Shown: positions 1 to 5,567 of the stretch, one piece after another
How the letters are laid out: every line of letters starts with the position of its first letter
Numbering within the stretch: position 1 is the stretch's first letter
Source: Chitinophagaceae bacterium
GTDB lineage: Bacteria > Bacteroidota > Bacteroidia > Chitinophagales > Chitinophagaceae
Direction: 5' to 3'
DNA length: 6,565 nt
NCBI GenBank assembly: GCA_019747455.1
Contig: JAIEQT010000579.1
Coordinates: 1-6,565, forward strand
Translations under genes and position numbers: made by a program
Notes under the pieces: generated by a model
What the model saw: the letters and a program-made list of their open reading frames with translations, nothing else
The model's database searches: none
What the model was told of the DNA's origin: nothing

Positions 1-187
1 TATAGGTATTGCTAGCTTTAAGTACGGTGTCTTTACTAATTCTTCCAGATAGCGTAATGGTTTGACCGGTAGTGGTGGTAGGCGGTGTAACAACCGTATT
101 CACGGTACCACCATCCATTTCAATTTTCCTACAGCCGGTAATCGCTAATCCTGCGAGTGCAGCTACCAGAACGATTGACTTTTTCAT
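1..187 (-). CDS. Lipoprotein, N-terminal part (cut by window edge)
   Basis: This is the 5' end of a gene that continues past the left edge; 62 codons are visible. The protein starts MKKSIVLVAALAGLAITGC, a signal peptide ending in a lipobox (ITGC), so it should be lipidated on Cys19 and anchored in a membrane. A Thr/Pro-rich linker follows (PPTTTT), then LSGRISKDTVLKASNTY. That last segment resembles the opening of secreted Bacteroidota proteins whose repeats form a right-handed beta-helix and which are often encoded beside TonB-dependent receptors; this is recalled resemblance and the fold is not visible here. It starts 29 bases after the receptor stop on the same strand, so the two are probably one operon. 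An in-frame ATG at 203-205 would add six residues (MHKHTN); the start at 185-187 gives the cleaner signal peptide. Function unknown, possibly a surface partner of the receptor. Confidence 0.75.
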   Translation of the reverse strand, partial: MKKSIVLVAALAGLAITGCRKIEMDGGTVNTVVTPPTTTTGQTITLSGRISKDTVLKASNTY

Positions 188-216
188 ATTTGTGTGTTTA
201 TGCATTTAAAGATTTA

Positions 217-3027
217 TTATAAACTGTATCCAAAAGTTAAAGAGATGTTTGTACCAAATTGACGAGATAACCTGTTAGGATCTGTTGCTTTATTCAAGCG
301 CGTGTTACCATCAGGATTTTGATAGAAATATAATTTTTGATTTAAAATATCCTGAATATTTAAGCGTAATTCCGCTTTGTTCTGTGCAAATTTCTTAGTG
401 ATCTGTAAATCAAAAATAGGGCGAGAAGATTCGTAAATATCAGGCTGATCCTGGCTTCCCACGAAAGTGATTCTTCTACCAATTTGATTGTATAAAAGTG
501 TTGCGGAGAGGCCATGCTTTTCCAAATCGTATAAGATAGAGGCATTTATAAGATAAGGCGATTGGCCCTGTAATGGTCTATCTAGCGCTAATTTCTCATC
601 TACCACTCGGCTATAGATATAAGAACCATTTGCTAAGAAGGTAAAGTTTTTAAGTGATGGCGAAAAATCTAATCGTTTTCTGAACTCTAACTCAAAGCCA
701 TAACTATTAGCACTATTCGGATTAGCGAAATTGAATGAGCTGGCGCCACCTGCACCAAAGTTGAAGATCATTTCGATAGGCTTATCGAAGTGTTTATAAA
801 ATATACCTGCCGTAAATACTTCTCCGGCACGAGGATATAGTTCATATCGTAGATCTAAATTCGATACTTTGGTTCTCTCTAAAGTAGGTAAACCTTGCAC
901 AGCAGCATTTAATTCAAAATCGTAGAATTGAAAAGTGGCTAATTCCCGGAACTCTGGTCGAACAACGGTTTGGGAAGCCGATAAACGCAAGTTTGTAAGG
1001 TTATTTAATTTATAGGTTGCATTTAAACCGGGTAAGATATCACGTACTTGTGTATAGGAATGTCTGGCATCCGATACTTTTACGCTACCAACTAATTGAT
1101 CATAATCTTCCAAACGAGCACCCCATACTACGCGTAGTTTAGGACCAATTTGGTTATCGAATTGAAGATATACCGCGTTTAAAATGGTATTGGCCAAATA
1201 ACGATACAAATTTCCTTTGATGGCATCAAAAGCTAACAAATTACTGGTTACAGATCCATCACCGAAATTAGCGGGGTTAAAGATTTGGTCAGGACCTTGC
1301 AAACGAAGTGAAGGATTATCGCGAGGTAAATAAATAGAGAAAGGCTTAGCATCGAACAAACGATCTTTTACCTGAAAAAGATATCCCGCTTTAAGGGTTT
1401 GTTTGACACCAAACATATCGTAGGTATACGCAAGATCTGCACCTGCGGCATACACATAGTCGTTCAGATTTTGATAGAACCTATTACCACTTTTCTGGGA
1501 TAATACATTGGATAATAAGGCTACATAAGGACTATTGGCAGTTGAATTATTTTTTTGGTAATACAACCGACGTTGATCAGGAATATATCCATCTAGCACC
1601 GTAAAAGATCCGTACCATTTAAACTTTAAAATATTGGGTCTGAGATTATGTTCGCCTGTAATTTGACTGTTCCAGAAAGTATTTTGTTTAAATCCAAGTT
1701 CGTAAGCTCGTGTACTATCCAGCGTAGTGTTACCATTGCCTTCTACCCCTGTTCTTAAAGTAGTGTAATCGGTAGCATTGATATTGAATAGGGTTTTGAA
1801 AGATACTTTGTTATTATTGTTGACTTGATAGGTAAGATTACCTAGCGCTCCCCATAATACATCATTGCTATACCGATCATCATTGAAAGCGAAATCGGGC
1901 GTATAGCTACCATTACCAACGAATGCATATCCGTTATTTGTTCCTTTCAAATATCTTGAGCTCCGGTTGTACGTAATACCAAAAATACCACCCAACTTAT
2001 TGTTTCGTTTTCCGGCAATATTGAATCCACCACTTACCTGTATTTGTCCGTTAAAACGATTGATACCATTGCTGATAGAGGGATTCCAAATATTTTCGAA
2101 TTCCTTACCGATAGCCGTTTTTTGTTGTGCTGTTAAGGCATCGAATTGCGATTTAGTAGTATAACTACCCGGCAATGAGCGCGTACCGTCATCTATACCT
2201 AACCAATCTATTTTCCCTCCTTGATATTGGTAGAAATTATTACCAATGGTTTGTGTATTGAAACCCGAACCTATTTGGATATTAAAGAAATTTTTTGAAG
2301 GGATATCTCTTGTATTCACTTGGATCAGACCTCCTGCCCATTCGCCCGGAAGCTCGGGAACGAACGCTTTATTGATGACGATATTATCGATCATATTAGC
2401 CGGAATCAAATCAAAAGAGAAAGCTTTACGATCGGGTTCTGTACTACCTAATTGTACACCATTAAGCATAGCCAGATTATATCTTTCCGGTAAACCGCGA
2501 ACGATCAAAAATTTACCATCTTGCAAACTCGCACCGGGCGTACGTTTTAATACTTCACCGGTATTTTTATCGGGAGATCTACGAATAGCTTCTGCTGAGA
2601 TAACAGAAGCTACTGTATTTGTATTTTTTTGAAATGCGATTAAGGCATTTACGGTTTCTCCCCGAGCACTGTTTCGCGCTGCTGTTTTAACCGTTACATT
2701 GTCTAAAGCTTTGCCCGATTCTTCCAGTACCACATTGAGAAAGTCTTCTACGCCCGCCTTATCTATACTGATATCTTCAATTGTTTTGTCTTTATAACCC
2801 ACATAAGATAAAACGATACTGTATTTTTTTCCTGCTTCTAGGGGCAAACTAAAACGCCCTTCAATATCTGTTTTACTAAAGCCGTTGGCGGCACCTGAAA
2901 TCTTAATTGTTACACCTGCTAATCCTTCATTACGCGTATTGGTAACTTTACCTGTTATTTTCCCTTTTTGGGCTAACACTGCCAATGAAAGGAATGTAAA
3001 AAAGAAGAGGACGGAGTATTTCTTCAC
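217..3027 (-). CDS. TonB-dependent outer-membrane receptor with CarboxypepD_reg-like N-terminal domain
   Basis: A 936-residue outer-membrane active transporter that would import a ligand using energy from TonB-ExbB-ExbD. Residues 1-20 are a signal peptide (MKKYSVLFFFTFLSLAVLAQ). Residues 21-103 form a carboxypeptidase-regulatory-like beta-sandwich (GKVTN, GVTIKISG, TDIEGRFSLP, LSYVGYK), typical of Bacteroidota receptors. Residues about 128-242 are the plug (ISAEAIRRSPDKNTGEVLKR, IVRGLPERYN, STEPDRKAFSFD, LPGEWAGG), and the rest is the 22-strand barrel with an aromatic-rich end (LTFGYSL). No SusD-like partner is visible, so a SusCD glycan system is not supported. The start codon is GTG at 3025-3027: an in-frame stop lies at 3067-3069 and no ATG lies between. 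The gene reads away from a secreted phosphatase across a shared promoter region with 11-bp repeats, which suggests a phosphate-related ligand; the ligand itself cannot be read from the sequence. Confidence 0.95.
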   Translation of the reverse strand: MKKYSVLFFFTFLSLAVLAQKGKITGKVTNTRNEGLAGVTIKISGAANGFSKTDIEGRFSLPLEAGKKYSIVLSYVGYKDKTIEDISIDKAGVEDFLNVVLEESGKALDNVTVKTAARNSARGETVNALIAFQKNTNTVASVISAEAIRRSPDKNTGEVLKRTPGASLQDGKFLIVRGLPERYNLAMLNGVQLGSTEPDRKAFSFDLIPANMIDNIVINKAFVPELPGEWAGGLIQVNTRDIPSKNFFNIQIGSGFNTQTIGNNFYQYQGGKIDWLGIDDGTRSLPGSYTTKSQFDALTAQQKTAIGKEFENIWNPSISNGINRFNGQIQVSGGFNIAGKRNNKLGGIFGITYNRSSRYLKGTNNGYAFVGNGSYTPDFAFNDDRYSNDVLWGALGNLTYQVNNNNKVSFKTLFNINATDYTTLRTGVEGNGNTTLDSTRAYELGFKQNTFWNSQITGEHNLRPNILKFKWYGSFTVLDGYIPDQRRLYYQKNNSTANSPYVALLSNVLSQKSGNRFYQNLNDYVYAAGADLAYTYDMFGVKQTLKAGYLFQVKDRLFDAKPFSIYLPRDNPSLRLQGPDQIFNPANFGDGSVTSNLLAFDAIKGNLYRYLANTILNAVYLQFDNQIGPKLRVVWGARLEDYDQLVGSVKVSDARHSYTQVRDILPGLNATYKLNNLTNLRLSASQTVVRPEFRELATFQFYDFELNAAVQGLPTLERTKVSNLDLRYELYPRAGEVFTAGIFYKHFDKPIEMIFNFGAGGASSFNFANPNSANSYGFELEFRKRLDFSPSLKNFTFLANGSYIYSRVVDEKLALDRPLQGQSPYLINASILYDLEKHGLSATLLYNQIGRRITFVGSQDQPDIYESSRPIFDLQITKKFAQNKAELRLNIQDILNQKLYFYQNPDGNTRLNKATDPNRLSRQFGTNISLTFGYSL

Positions 3028-3047
3028 AACAGCTTGGTTTAGAGCTG

Positions 3048-3055
3048 CGAAAGTA
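3048..3055 (-). promoter_or_regulatory. -7-like promoter element for the receptor operon
   Basis: On the minus strand this reads TACTTTCG, five of the six fixed positions of the Bacteroidota -7 consensus TAnnTTTG. It lies 20 bases upstream of the GTG start, giving a leader of roughly 14 bases. No clear -33 TTG element is seen; that region is occupied by units of the 11-bp array, as expected for an activator-dependent promoter. Inferred from sequence only. Confidence 0.5.
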
Positions 3056-3059
3056 GAAG

Positions 3060-3158
3060 AGCTATGTTAAGGAATTGTTACCCGAACATTAACCGATTAT
3101 TAAGGTTTTTTTAAGGGATTTTAAAGCCTGTTTTAATCTTCGGGTAATGAAGATTTAA
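3060..3158. promoter_or_regulatory. Array of nine 11-bp TTAA-phased units, Pho-box-like operator between divergent genes
   Basis: Read on the minus strand, units start at exactly 11-base steps: 3158, 3147, 3136, 3125, 3114, 3103, 3092, 3081 and 3070. Their first four bases are TTAA, TTAC, TTAA, TTTA, TTAA, TTAA, TTAA, GTAA and TTAA. The last two bases of the middle units tend to be CC or GG. The units nearest the receptor begin TTAATG, GTAACA and TTAACA, close to the TTAACA-N5 direct repeats recognised by Bacillus PhoP; E. coli PhoB also uses an 11-base unit. The array ends four bases short of each flanking -7-like box, so it occupies the -33 region of both promoters. The periodicity is seen directly; binding by a PhoB/PhoP-type regulator and phosphate control are inference. 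Confidence 0.65.
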
Positions 3159-3162
3159 CCTG

Positions 3163-3170
3163 AATCTTTG
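3163..3170 (+). promoter_or_regulatory. -7-like promoter element for the phosphatase gene
   Basis: Reads AATCTTTG, five of the six fixed positions of TAnnTTTG. It lies 30 bases upstream of the chosen ATG at 3201 and four bases from the outer edge of the 11-bp array. A start of transcription near 3175-3178 would leave a leader of about 25 bases containing an A-rich tract before the ATG, a common arrangement in Bacteroidota. There is no recognisable TTG at -33. Confidence 0.45.
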
Positions 3171-3200
3171 TGTAATTACATGAATTTTATCAAAAAAAAG

Positions 3201-4184
3201 ATGAAACGAATACTCGCTTTCCTATTACTGTTGATTCAATTTTGGACTTTTAAAGCCTTATCACAAACCGATAATTATAAAAAAGAAGCGGAAACCGGAC
3301 ATTCTTACAAAGAAATCAAAGGGATTCAATCGTTACCGAAATCATTGAATTTTTTAATTATGGGTGATTGGGGCCGTCATGGAGAGCCAAAGCAACGTTC
3401 CGTGGCAGACATGATGGCTAATGCAGTGGTAGGACAAGACGCCGGTTTTATCATTACTACCGGTGATAATTTTTATCCGAGTGGGGTAGCGAGTGAATTT
3501 GATCCTAGCTGGCAATCATCTTTCGAAAATGTATATAATCAGCACCCCCTTTTTTGTGAGTGGTGGAATGTTTTAGGTAATCATGATTACAAAACGAATC
3601 CGGATGCACAGATCGCTTATAGTAAATTAAGTGCCCGATGGAAAATGCCTGCACGTTATTACAGCATCACCAAAAAGATAGACGATAAGGCAAGTATTGA
3701 TTTCTTCTTTATCGATACGAGTCCTTTTCAAAAAGAATATTATAAAAATGAAGAGTATGGCCTTAAAGTTATATTGGTGGATACTTCAGCACAAAAAAAA
3801 TGGCTGGCTCAGGCTTTAAGTGCCAGTAAAGCCACGTGGAAAGTAGTGGTAGGCCATCACCCATTATACAGTGCCGGGAAACGGAAGGGAAAAACCTTGG
3901 ATATGGAAAATTCCTTTGCCAATTTATTTGATCAATATGGTGTAGATGTTTATTTCTGCGGGCATGAACATCATCTCGGTCATGATCAGGATAAGGGTAG
4001 GAAATTTCAACAATTTATTTCCGGTGCGGGATCGGAAGCTACGGCTGTAAGCGCAGCCCCTTTTTCAAAATTTGCCGTCCAGGATTTTGGGTTTATGACA
4101 GCCTCTGTGACGGATAAAGAGATGTTGATACAGGTTATCAATGATCAAGGGAAGATTTTGTACACCACTTCAGTAAAGAAATAG
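3201..4184 (+). CDS. Secreted purple (type 5, TRAP-like) acid phosphatase, metallophosphoesterase family
   Basis: A 327-residue calcineurin-like phosphoesterase that should hydrolyse phosphate monoesters outside the cytoplasm. Residues 1-21 are a signal peptide (MKRILAFLLLLIQFWTFKALS) without a lipobox, so the enzyme is periplasmic or released. All five metal-binding blocks of the purple acid phosphatase fold are present in order: GDWG (55-58, Asp56), GDNFY (88-92, Asp89 and Tyr92, the tyrosine that gives these enzymes their colour), GNHD (126-129, Asn127 and His128), GHHP (218-221, His219) and GHEHHL (254-259, His255 and His257), then SGAGS as in mammalian TRAP. The length matches the small single-domain type. 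The frame is open upstream to a TTG at 3168 and an ATG at 3180; the ATG at 3201 is preferred because it follows an A-rich tract and directly opens a standard signal peptide. Shared divergent control with the receptor suggests phosphate starvation control. Natural substrate unknown. Confidence 0.92.
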   Translation: MKRILAFLLLLIQFWTFKALSQTDNYKKEAETGHSYKEIKGIQSLPKSLNFLIMGDWGRHGEPKQRSVADMMANAVVGQDAGFIITTGDNFYPSGVASEFDPSWQSSFENVYNQHPLFCEWWNVLGNHDYKTNPDAQIAYSKLSARWKMPARYYSITKKIDDKASIDFFFIDTSPFQKEYYKNEEYGLKVILVDTSAQKKWLAQALSASKATWKVVVGHHPLYSAGKRKGKTLDMENSFANLFDQYGVDVYFCGHEHHLGHDQDKGRKFQQFISGAGSEATAVSAAPFSKFAVQDFGFMTASVTDKEMLIQVINDQGKILYTTSVKK

Positions 4185-4224
4185 GCATAGCTTACAGGGA
4201 ATAGCGATATATCTAAAAAATGGA

Positions 4225-4254
4225 AGGCCGGGGTAGAAACCCCAGCCTGTTTTT
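4225..4254 (+). terminator. Rho-independent terminator after the phosphatase
   Basis: Stem arms at 4225-4234 and 4239-4248 pair AGGC with GCCT and GGGGT with ACCCC around one C/A mismatch, with loop AGAA. The stem is followed by GTTTTT. It lies 40 bases after the phosphatase stop codon and should end that transcript. It also means that the small ORF at 4267 needs its own promoter or read-through to be expressed. Confidence 0.85.
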
Positions 4255-4266
4255 AATCCGTACCCT

Positions 4267-4395
4267 ATGAAAACAGAGATAACGACAGTTGGTGGGGTAT
4301 CACCACTGCCGTATTCGTTAATTTTCTTTTTTGTTCATCATGATCATCACCTGTCGTATCCTATAAACGGTTTCAGGATTCTTTTATTTTCTTAG
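4267..4395 (+). CDS. Possible 42-aa leader peptide, Phe/His-rich
   Basis: A small ORF of 42 codons starting MKTEITTVGG and ending TAG at 4393-4395. Its middle reads SLIFFFVHHDHHLS, with three consecutive Phe codons and four His codons in five (CAT CAT GAT CAT CAC, 4336-4350). The His block is followed eight bases later by a hairpin and a T-rich tract, the layout of an amino-acid attenuator leader such as hisL. No histidine gene follows; the next gene is tatD. The ORF overlaps a first hairpin at 4286-4308. No TAnnTTTG promoter is visible between the upstream terminator and the ATG, which weakens the case. It may be a genuine leader, a relic left by rearrangement, or chance. No homologue could be checked. 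Confidence 0.4.
   Translation: MKTEITTVGGVSPLPYSLIFFFVHHDHHLSYPINGFRILLFS
4286..4308 (+). other. Hairpin inside the small ORF
   Basis: CAGT and GGTG (4286-4294, with one bulged T at 4290) pair with CACC and ACTG (4301-4308) around the loop GGGTAT. No T-run follows directly, so it is not an obvious terminator. GGTG could also pair with CACC at 4348-4351, giving a mutually exclusive fold that would suit an attenuator. The stem is visible; the regulatory role is inference. Confidence 0.4.
4358..4390 (+). terminator. Weak terminator-like hairpin, possible attenuator
   Basis: ATCCT (4358-4362) pairs with AGGAT (4375-4379), with AAA and TTT able to stack inside, and a T-rich tract follows (4379-4390, interrupted by C and A). 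An overlapping alternative stem pairs CCTG (4350-4353) with CAGG (4374-4377). The stem is short and AT-rich, so it would be weak alone. It lies right after the His codons of the small ORF and upstream of tatD. Confidence 0.35.
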
Positions 4396-4409
4396 CCGGA
4401 AAAAAAAAT

Positions 4410-4417
4410 CATTTTTG
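4410..4417 (+). promoter_or_regulatory. -7-like element for tatD
   Basis: Reads CATTTTTG, five of the six fixed positions of TAnnTTTG, preceded by a run of nine A residues. It ends only four bases before the tatD ATG, so transcription would start at or next to the start codon and the mRNA would be nearly leaderless. A promoter further upstream is the alternative. Confidence 0.4.
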
Positions 4418-4421
4418 TGAG

Positions 4422-5195
4422 ATGAAATTGATTGATACACATTGCCATATTTATTTGGAAGATTTTGATAATGACCGAGCAGAAATGCTTGAAAGAGCTA
4501 TAAACACAGGGGTTGAGCGATTTTATCTACCAGGAATTGATAGTAGTGTTATTTCTAATATGATGGCATTAGAGGCCGCCTATCCTGATCATTGTTTTGC
4601 CATGATGGGCTTGCATCCTTGCTATGTAAATAATAATTATGAAAACGAATTAGCCATTGTAAAAGAATGGTTACATAAGCGACATTTTGCCGCTATCGGA
4701 GAAATTGGCTTGGATTATTATTGGGATACGGACCATAAAAAAGAGCAAATTTTAGCATTCGAACAACAGATGCAATGGGGCTTAGATTATGAGCTACCCA
4801 TTGTAATTCATACCCGTAATGCTATGCAAGAAACCATAGAATCTGTGAAGCCCTTTGCCAAAAAGGGTTTACGGGGTATTTTCCATTGTTTTAGCGGCAG
4901 TTACGAATCGGCAGTACAGATCATTAATATGGGATTTTTATTAGGTATCGGTGGGGTACTAACCTATAAAAATGCAGGTTTAGGAGCAGTATTGGAAAAA
5001 ATTGACGTTGAACATCTGGTATTGGAAACGGATGCTCCTTATCTTACCCCTGTACCTTTTAGGGGAAAGCGAAATGAGCCTTCCTATTTGAGCTATATCA
5101 TAGCCAAGCTATCCGAATTAAAGGGTTTATCGGAGAGCGAAATAGCATCTATAACTACAAACAATGCACTAAAATTATTTAAAAACAACTCGTAA
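4422..5195 (+). CDS. tatD: TatD-family metal-dependent hydrolase (DNase-like)
   Basis: A 257-residue cytoplasmic TIM-barrel amidohydrolase of the TatD/YcfH/YabD type. Family members are Mg2+/Mn2+-dependent 3'-5' exonucleases, and some are reported D-aminoacyl-tRNA deacylases. All expected metal ligands are present: HCH (His7, His9) in DTHCHIY, GLHP at 63-66, Glu94 in GEIGLDYY, His130 in VIHTR, His155 in FHCFSG and Asp204 in ETDAPYLTP, and the C-terminal TTNNALKLF fits the family. Length is normal and nothing is missing. The ATG at 4422 opens directly into the conserved first strand (KLIDTHCHI), which fixes the start. No terminator lies between its stop and the tRNA region, but a strong promoter-like element starts six bases after the stop. 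It is not part of a Tat export operon here. Substrate in this organism is unknown. Confidence 0.93.
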   Translation: MKLIDTHCHIYLEDFDNDRAEMLERAINTGVERFYLPGIDSSVISNMMALEAAYPDHCFAMMGLHPCYVNNNYENELAIVKEWLHKRHFAAIGEIGLDYYWDTDHKKEQILAFEQQMQWGLDYELPIVIHTRNAMQETIESVKPFAKKGLRGIFHCFSGSYESAVQIINMGFLLGIGGVLTYKNAGLGAVLEKIDVEHLVLETDAPYLTPVPFRGKRNEPSYLSYIIAKLSELKGLSESEIASITTNNALKLFKNNS

Positions 5196-5200
5196 AAGCC

Positions 5201-5208
5201 TACATTTG
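5201..5208 (+). promoter_or_regulatory. -7 promoter element for the tRNA region
   Basis: Reads TACATTTG, a perfect match to TAnnTTTG. It lies ten bases upstream of the decayed tRNA copy, a spacing typical of a tRNA promoter, and no other promoter of this quality is seen before the intact tRNA. The relic and the intact tRNA would therefore be co-transcribed. The -33 region lies inside the end of tatD and has no clear TTG. Confidence 0.6.
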
Positions 5209-5228
5209 CCGCCCTAATAGAGAGGTGC

Positions 5229-5244
5229 TCCCGCCCAGGCGGGA
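5229..5244. repeat. 16-bp palindrome, copy 1
   Basis: TCCCGCC and GGCGGGA form a perfect 7-bp stem around the central CA. It replaces the D-loop part of the tRNA relic. It is far more GC-rich than the surrounding DNA and nearly identical to copy 2 nine bases downstream, which suggests a family of short palindromic repeats in this genome. Confidence 0.8.
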
Positions 5245-5253
5245 TTGAAGGAG

Positions 5254-5269
5254 TCCCGCACATGCGGGA
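5254..5269. repeat. 16-bp palindrome, copy 2
   Basis: TCCCGCA and TGCGGGA form a perfect 7-bp stem around the same central CA. It differs from copy 1 only at the innermost stem pair, A:T instead of C:G, so both sides changed together. It replaces the anticodon-loop part of the tRNA relic. Confidence 0.8.
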
Positions 5270-5304
5270 GAAAGTGTGTATACGGAAATTAGGGTTTTAA
5301 GTAT

Positions 5305-5391
5305 AGAGAGGTGTCCGAGTGGTTGAAGGAGCACGCCTGGAAAGTGTGTATACGGGAAACTGTATCGAGGGTTCGAATCCCTTCCTCTCTG
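5305..5391 (+). tRNA. tRNA-Ser (anticodon GGA)
   Basis: A complete 87-base class II tRNA. The acceptor AGAGAGG (5305-5311) pairs fully with CCTCTCT (5384-5390), followed by discriminator G at 5391. The D-stem pairs TCC with GGA, and the anticodon stem pairs CACGC with GTGTG. The loop CTGGAAA puts anticodon GGA at 5339-5341, reading UCC and UCU. The long variable arm (ATAC pairing with GTAT) is typical of serine tRNAs, and the T-arm is GAGGG-TTCGAAT-CCCTT. CCA is not encoded; CGA follows the discriminator. It probably uses the promoter at 5201, upstream of the relic. Its 3' end faces the integrase gene. Confidence 0.95.
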
Positions 5392-5395
5392 CGAA
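5371..5395. other. Candidate attachment site at the tRNA-Ser 3' end
   Basis: The 3' end of tRNA-Ser points toward an integrase gene starting 248 bases away, with a composition change in between. Many integrative elements enter at tRNA 3' ends and leave the tRNA intact. The matching direct repeat would lie at the far end of the element, outside this window, so the site is only inferred from position. Confidence 0.3.
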
Positions 5396-5416
5396 AGTAT
5401 CAATTCAAAATGAAGC

Positions 5417-5450
5417 AAAAGCCCGCAAACTCAATGTTTACGGGCTTTTT
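5417..5450 (+). terminator. Rho-independent terminator after tRNA-Ser
   Basis: AAAAGCCCG (5417-5425) and AAAC (5427-5430) pair with GTTT (5436-5439) and CGGGCTTTTT (5441-5450) around the loop TCAAT, with one C/A mismatch. A T-run completes the signal. The A-run on the other arm means it could also work in the opposite direction. Confidence 0.88.
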
Positions 5451-5494
5451 CATTTTTGACTATTGCTCAAAATGTTCATAAAAGCCCATATTTC

Positions 5495-5541
5495 TAGTGA
5501 GTAATTCATGAGTAGCAATTTTTTTATAATGTGACTCACTA
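5495..5541. repeat. 8-bp perfect inverted repeat, 31-base spacing
   Basis: TAGTGAGT (5495-5502) and ACTCACTA (5534-5541) are exact reverse complements. They lie between the tRNA terminator and the integrase start, where att arms or integrase/excisionase binding sites are often found. The role is not known; one 8-bp match at this distance could be chance. Confidence 0.4.
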
Positions 5542-5567
5542 AACATGCTCCAACGCACTGTAAATTA

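Larger units (their letters stand above)
5219..5304 (+). pseudogene. Decayed tRNA-Ser copy carrying two GC-rich palindromes
   Basis: Three blocks are identical to the intact tRNA-Ser just downstream and in the same order: AGAGAGGTG (5219-5227), TTGAAGGAG (5245-5253) and GAAAGTGTGTATACGG (5270-5285). A fourth, AGGGTTTTAA (5291-5300), matches the T-arm AGGGTTCGAA with two changes. Between the blocks, the D-loop segment (9 bases in the intact gene) is replaced by 17 bases and the anticodon segment (8 bases) by 16 bases, each a palindrome. No Ser anticodon loop, paired T-stem or 3' acceptor strand remains, so it cannot be a working tRNA. It sits between the only good promoter and the intact gene, so it should be transcribed as part of the precursor. 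A tandem duplicate later disrupted, or a derived hairpin RNA, are both possible. Confidence 0.75.

Noticed and set aside
2246..2632. 128-codon plus-strand ORF inside the receptor gene
   Set aside because: It lies antisense to a clearly conserved plug and barrel region, and its translation shows no recognisable domain.
217..3027. Assignment of the receptor to a SusC/SusD glycan system
   Set aside because: No SusD-like gene or glycoside hydrolase is visible, and the adjacent lipoprotein start does not look like SusD.
3060..3158. 11-bp array read as a CRISPR or plasmid iteron array
   Set aside because: Units are too short and have no spacers for CRISPR; no replication initiator gene is present, and the position between divergent promoters fits an operator better.
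3168..3200. Extended phosphatase start at TTG 3168 or ATG 3180
   Set aside because: The TTG overlaps the -7-like box, and both starts put extra residues before a signal peptide that begins cleanly at the ATG at 3201 after an A-rich tract.
4286..4308. Hairpin at 4286 as a second phosphatase terminator
   Set aside because: No T-run follows the stem directly, and a strong terminator already lies at 4225-4254.
5219..5304. A second functional tRNA-Ser
   Set aside because: The anticodon loop, the T-stem pairing and the 3' acceptor strand are all missing.
5200..5418. 72-codon minus-strand ORF across the tRNA region
   Set aside because: It covers both tRNA copies, the palindromes and tRNA-Ser on the opposite strand, so it is a by-product of RNA genes.
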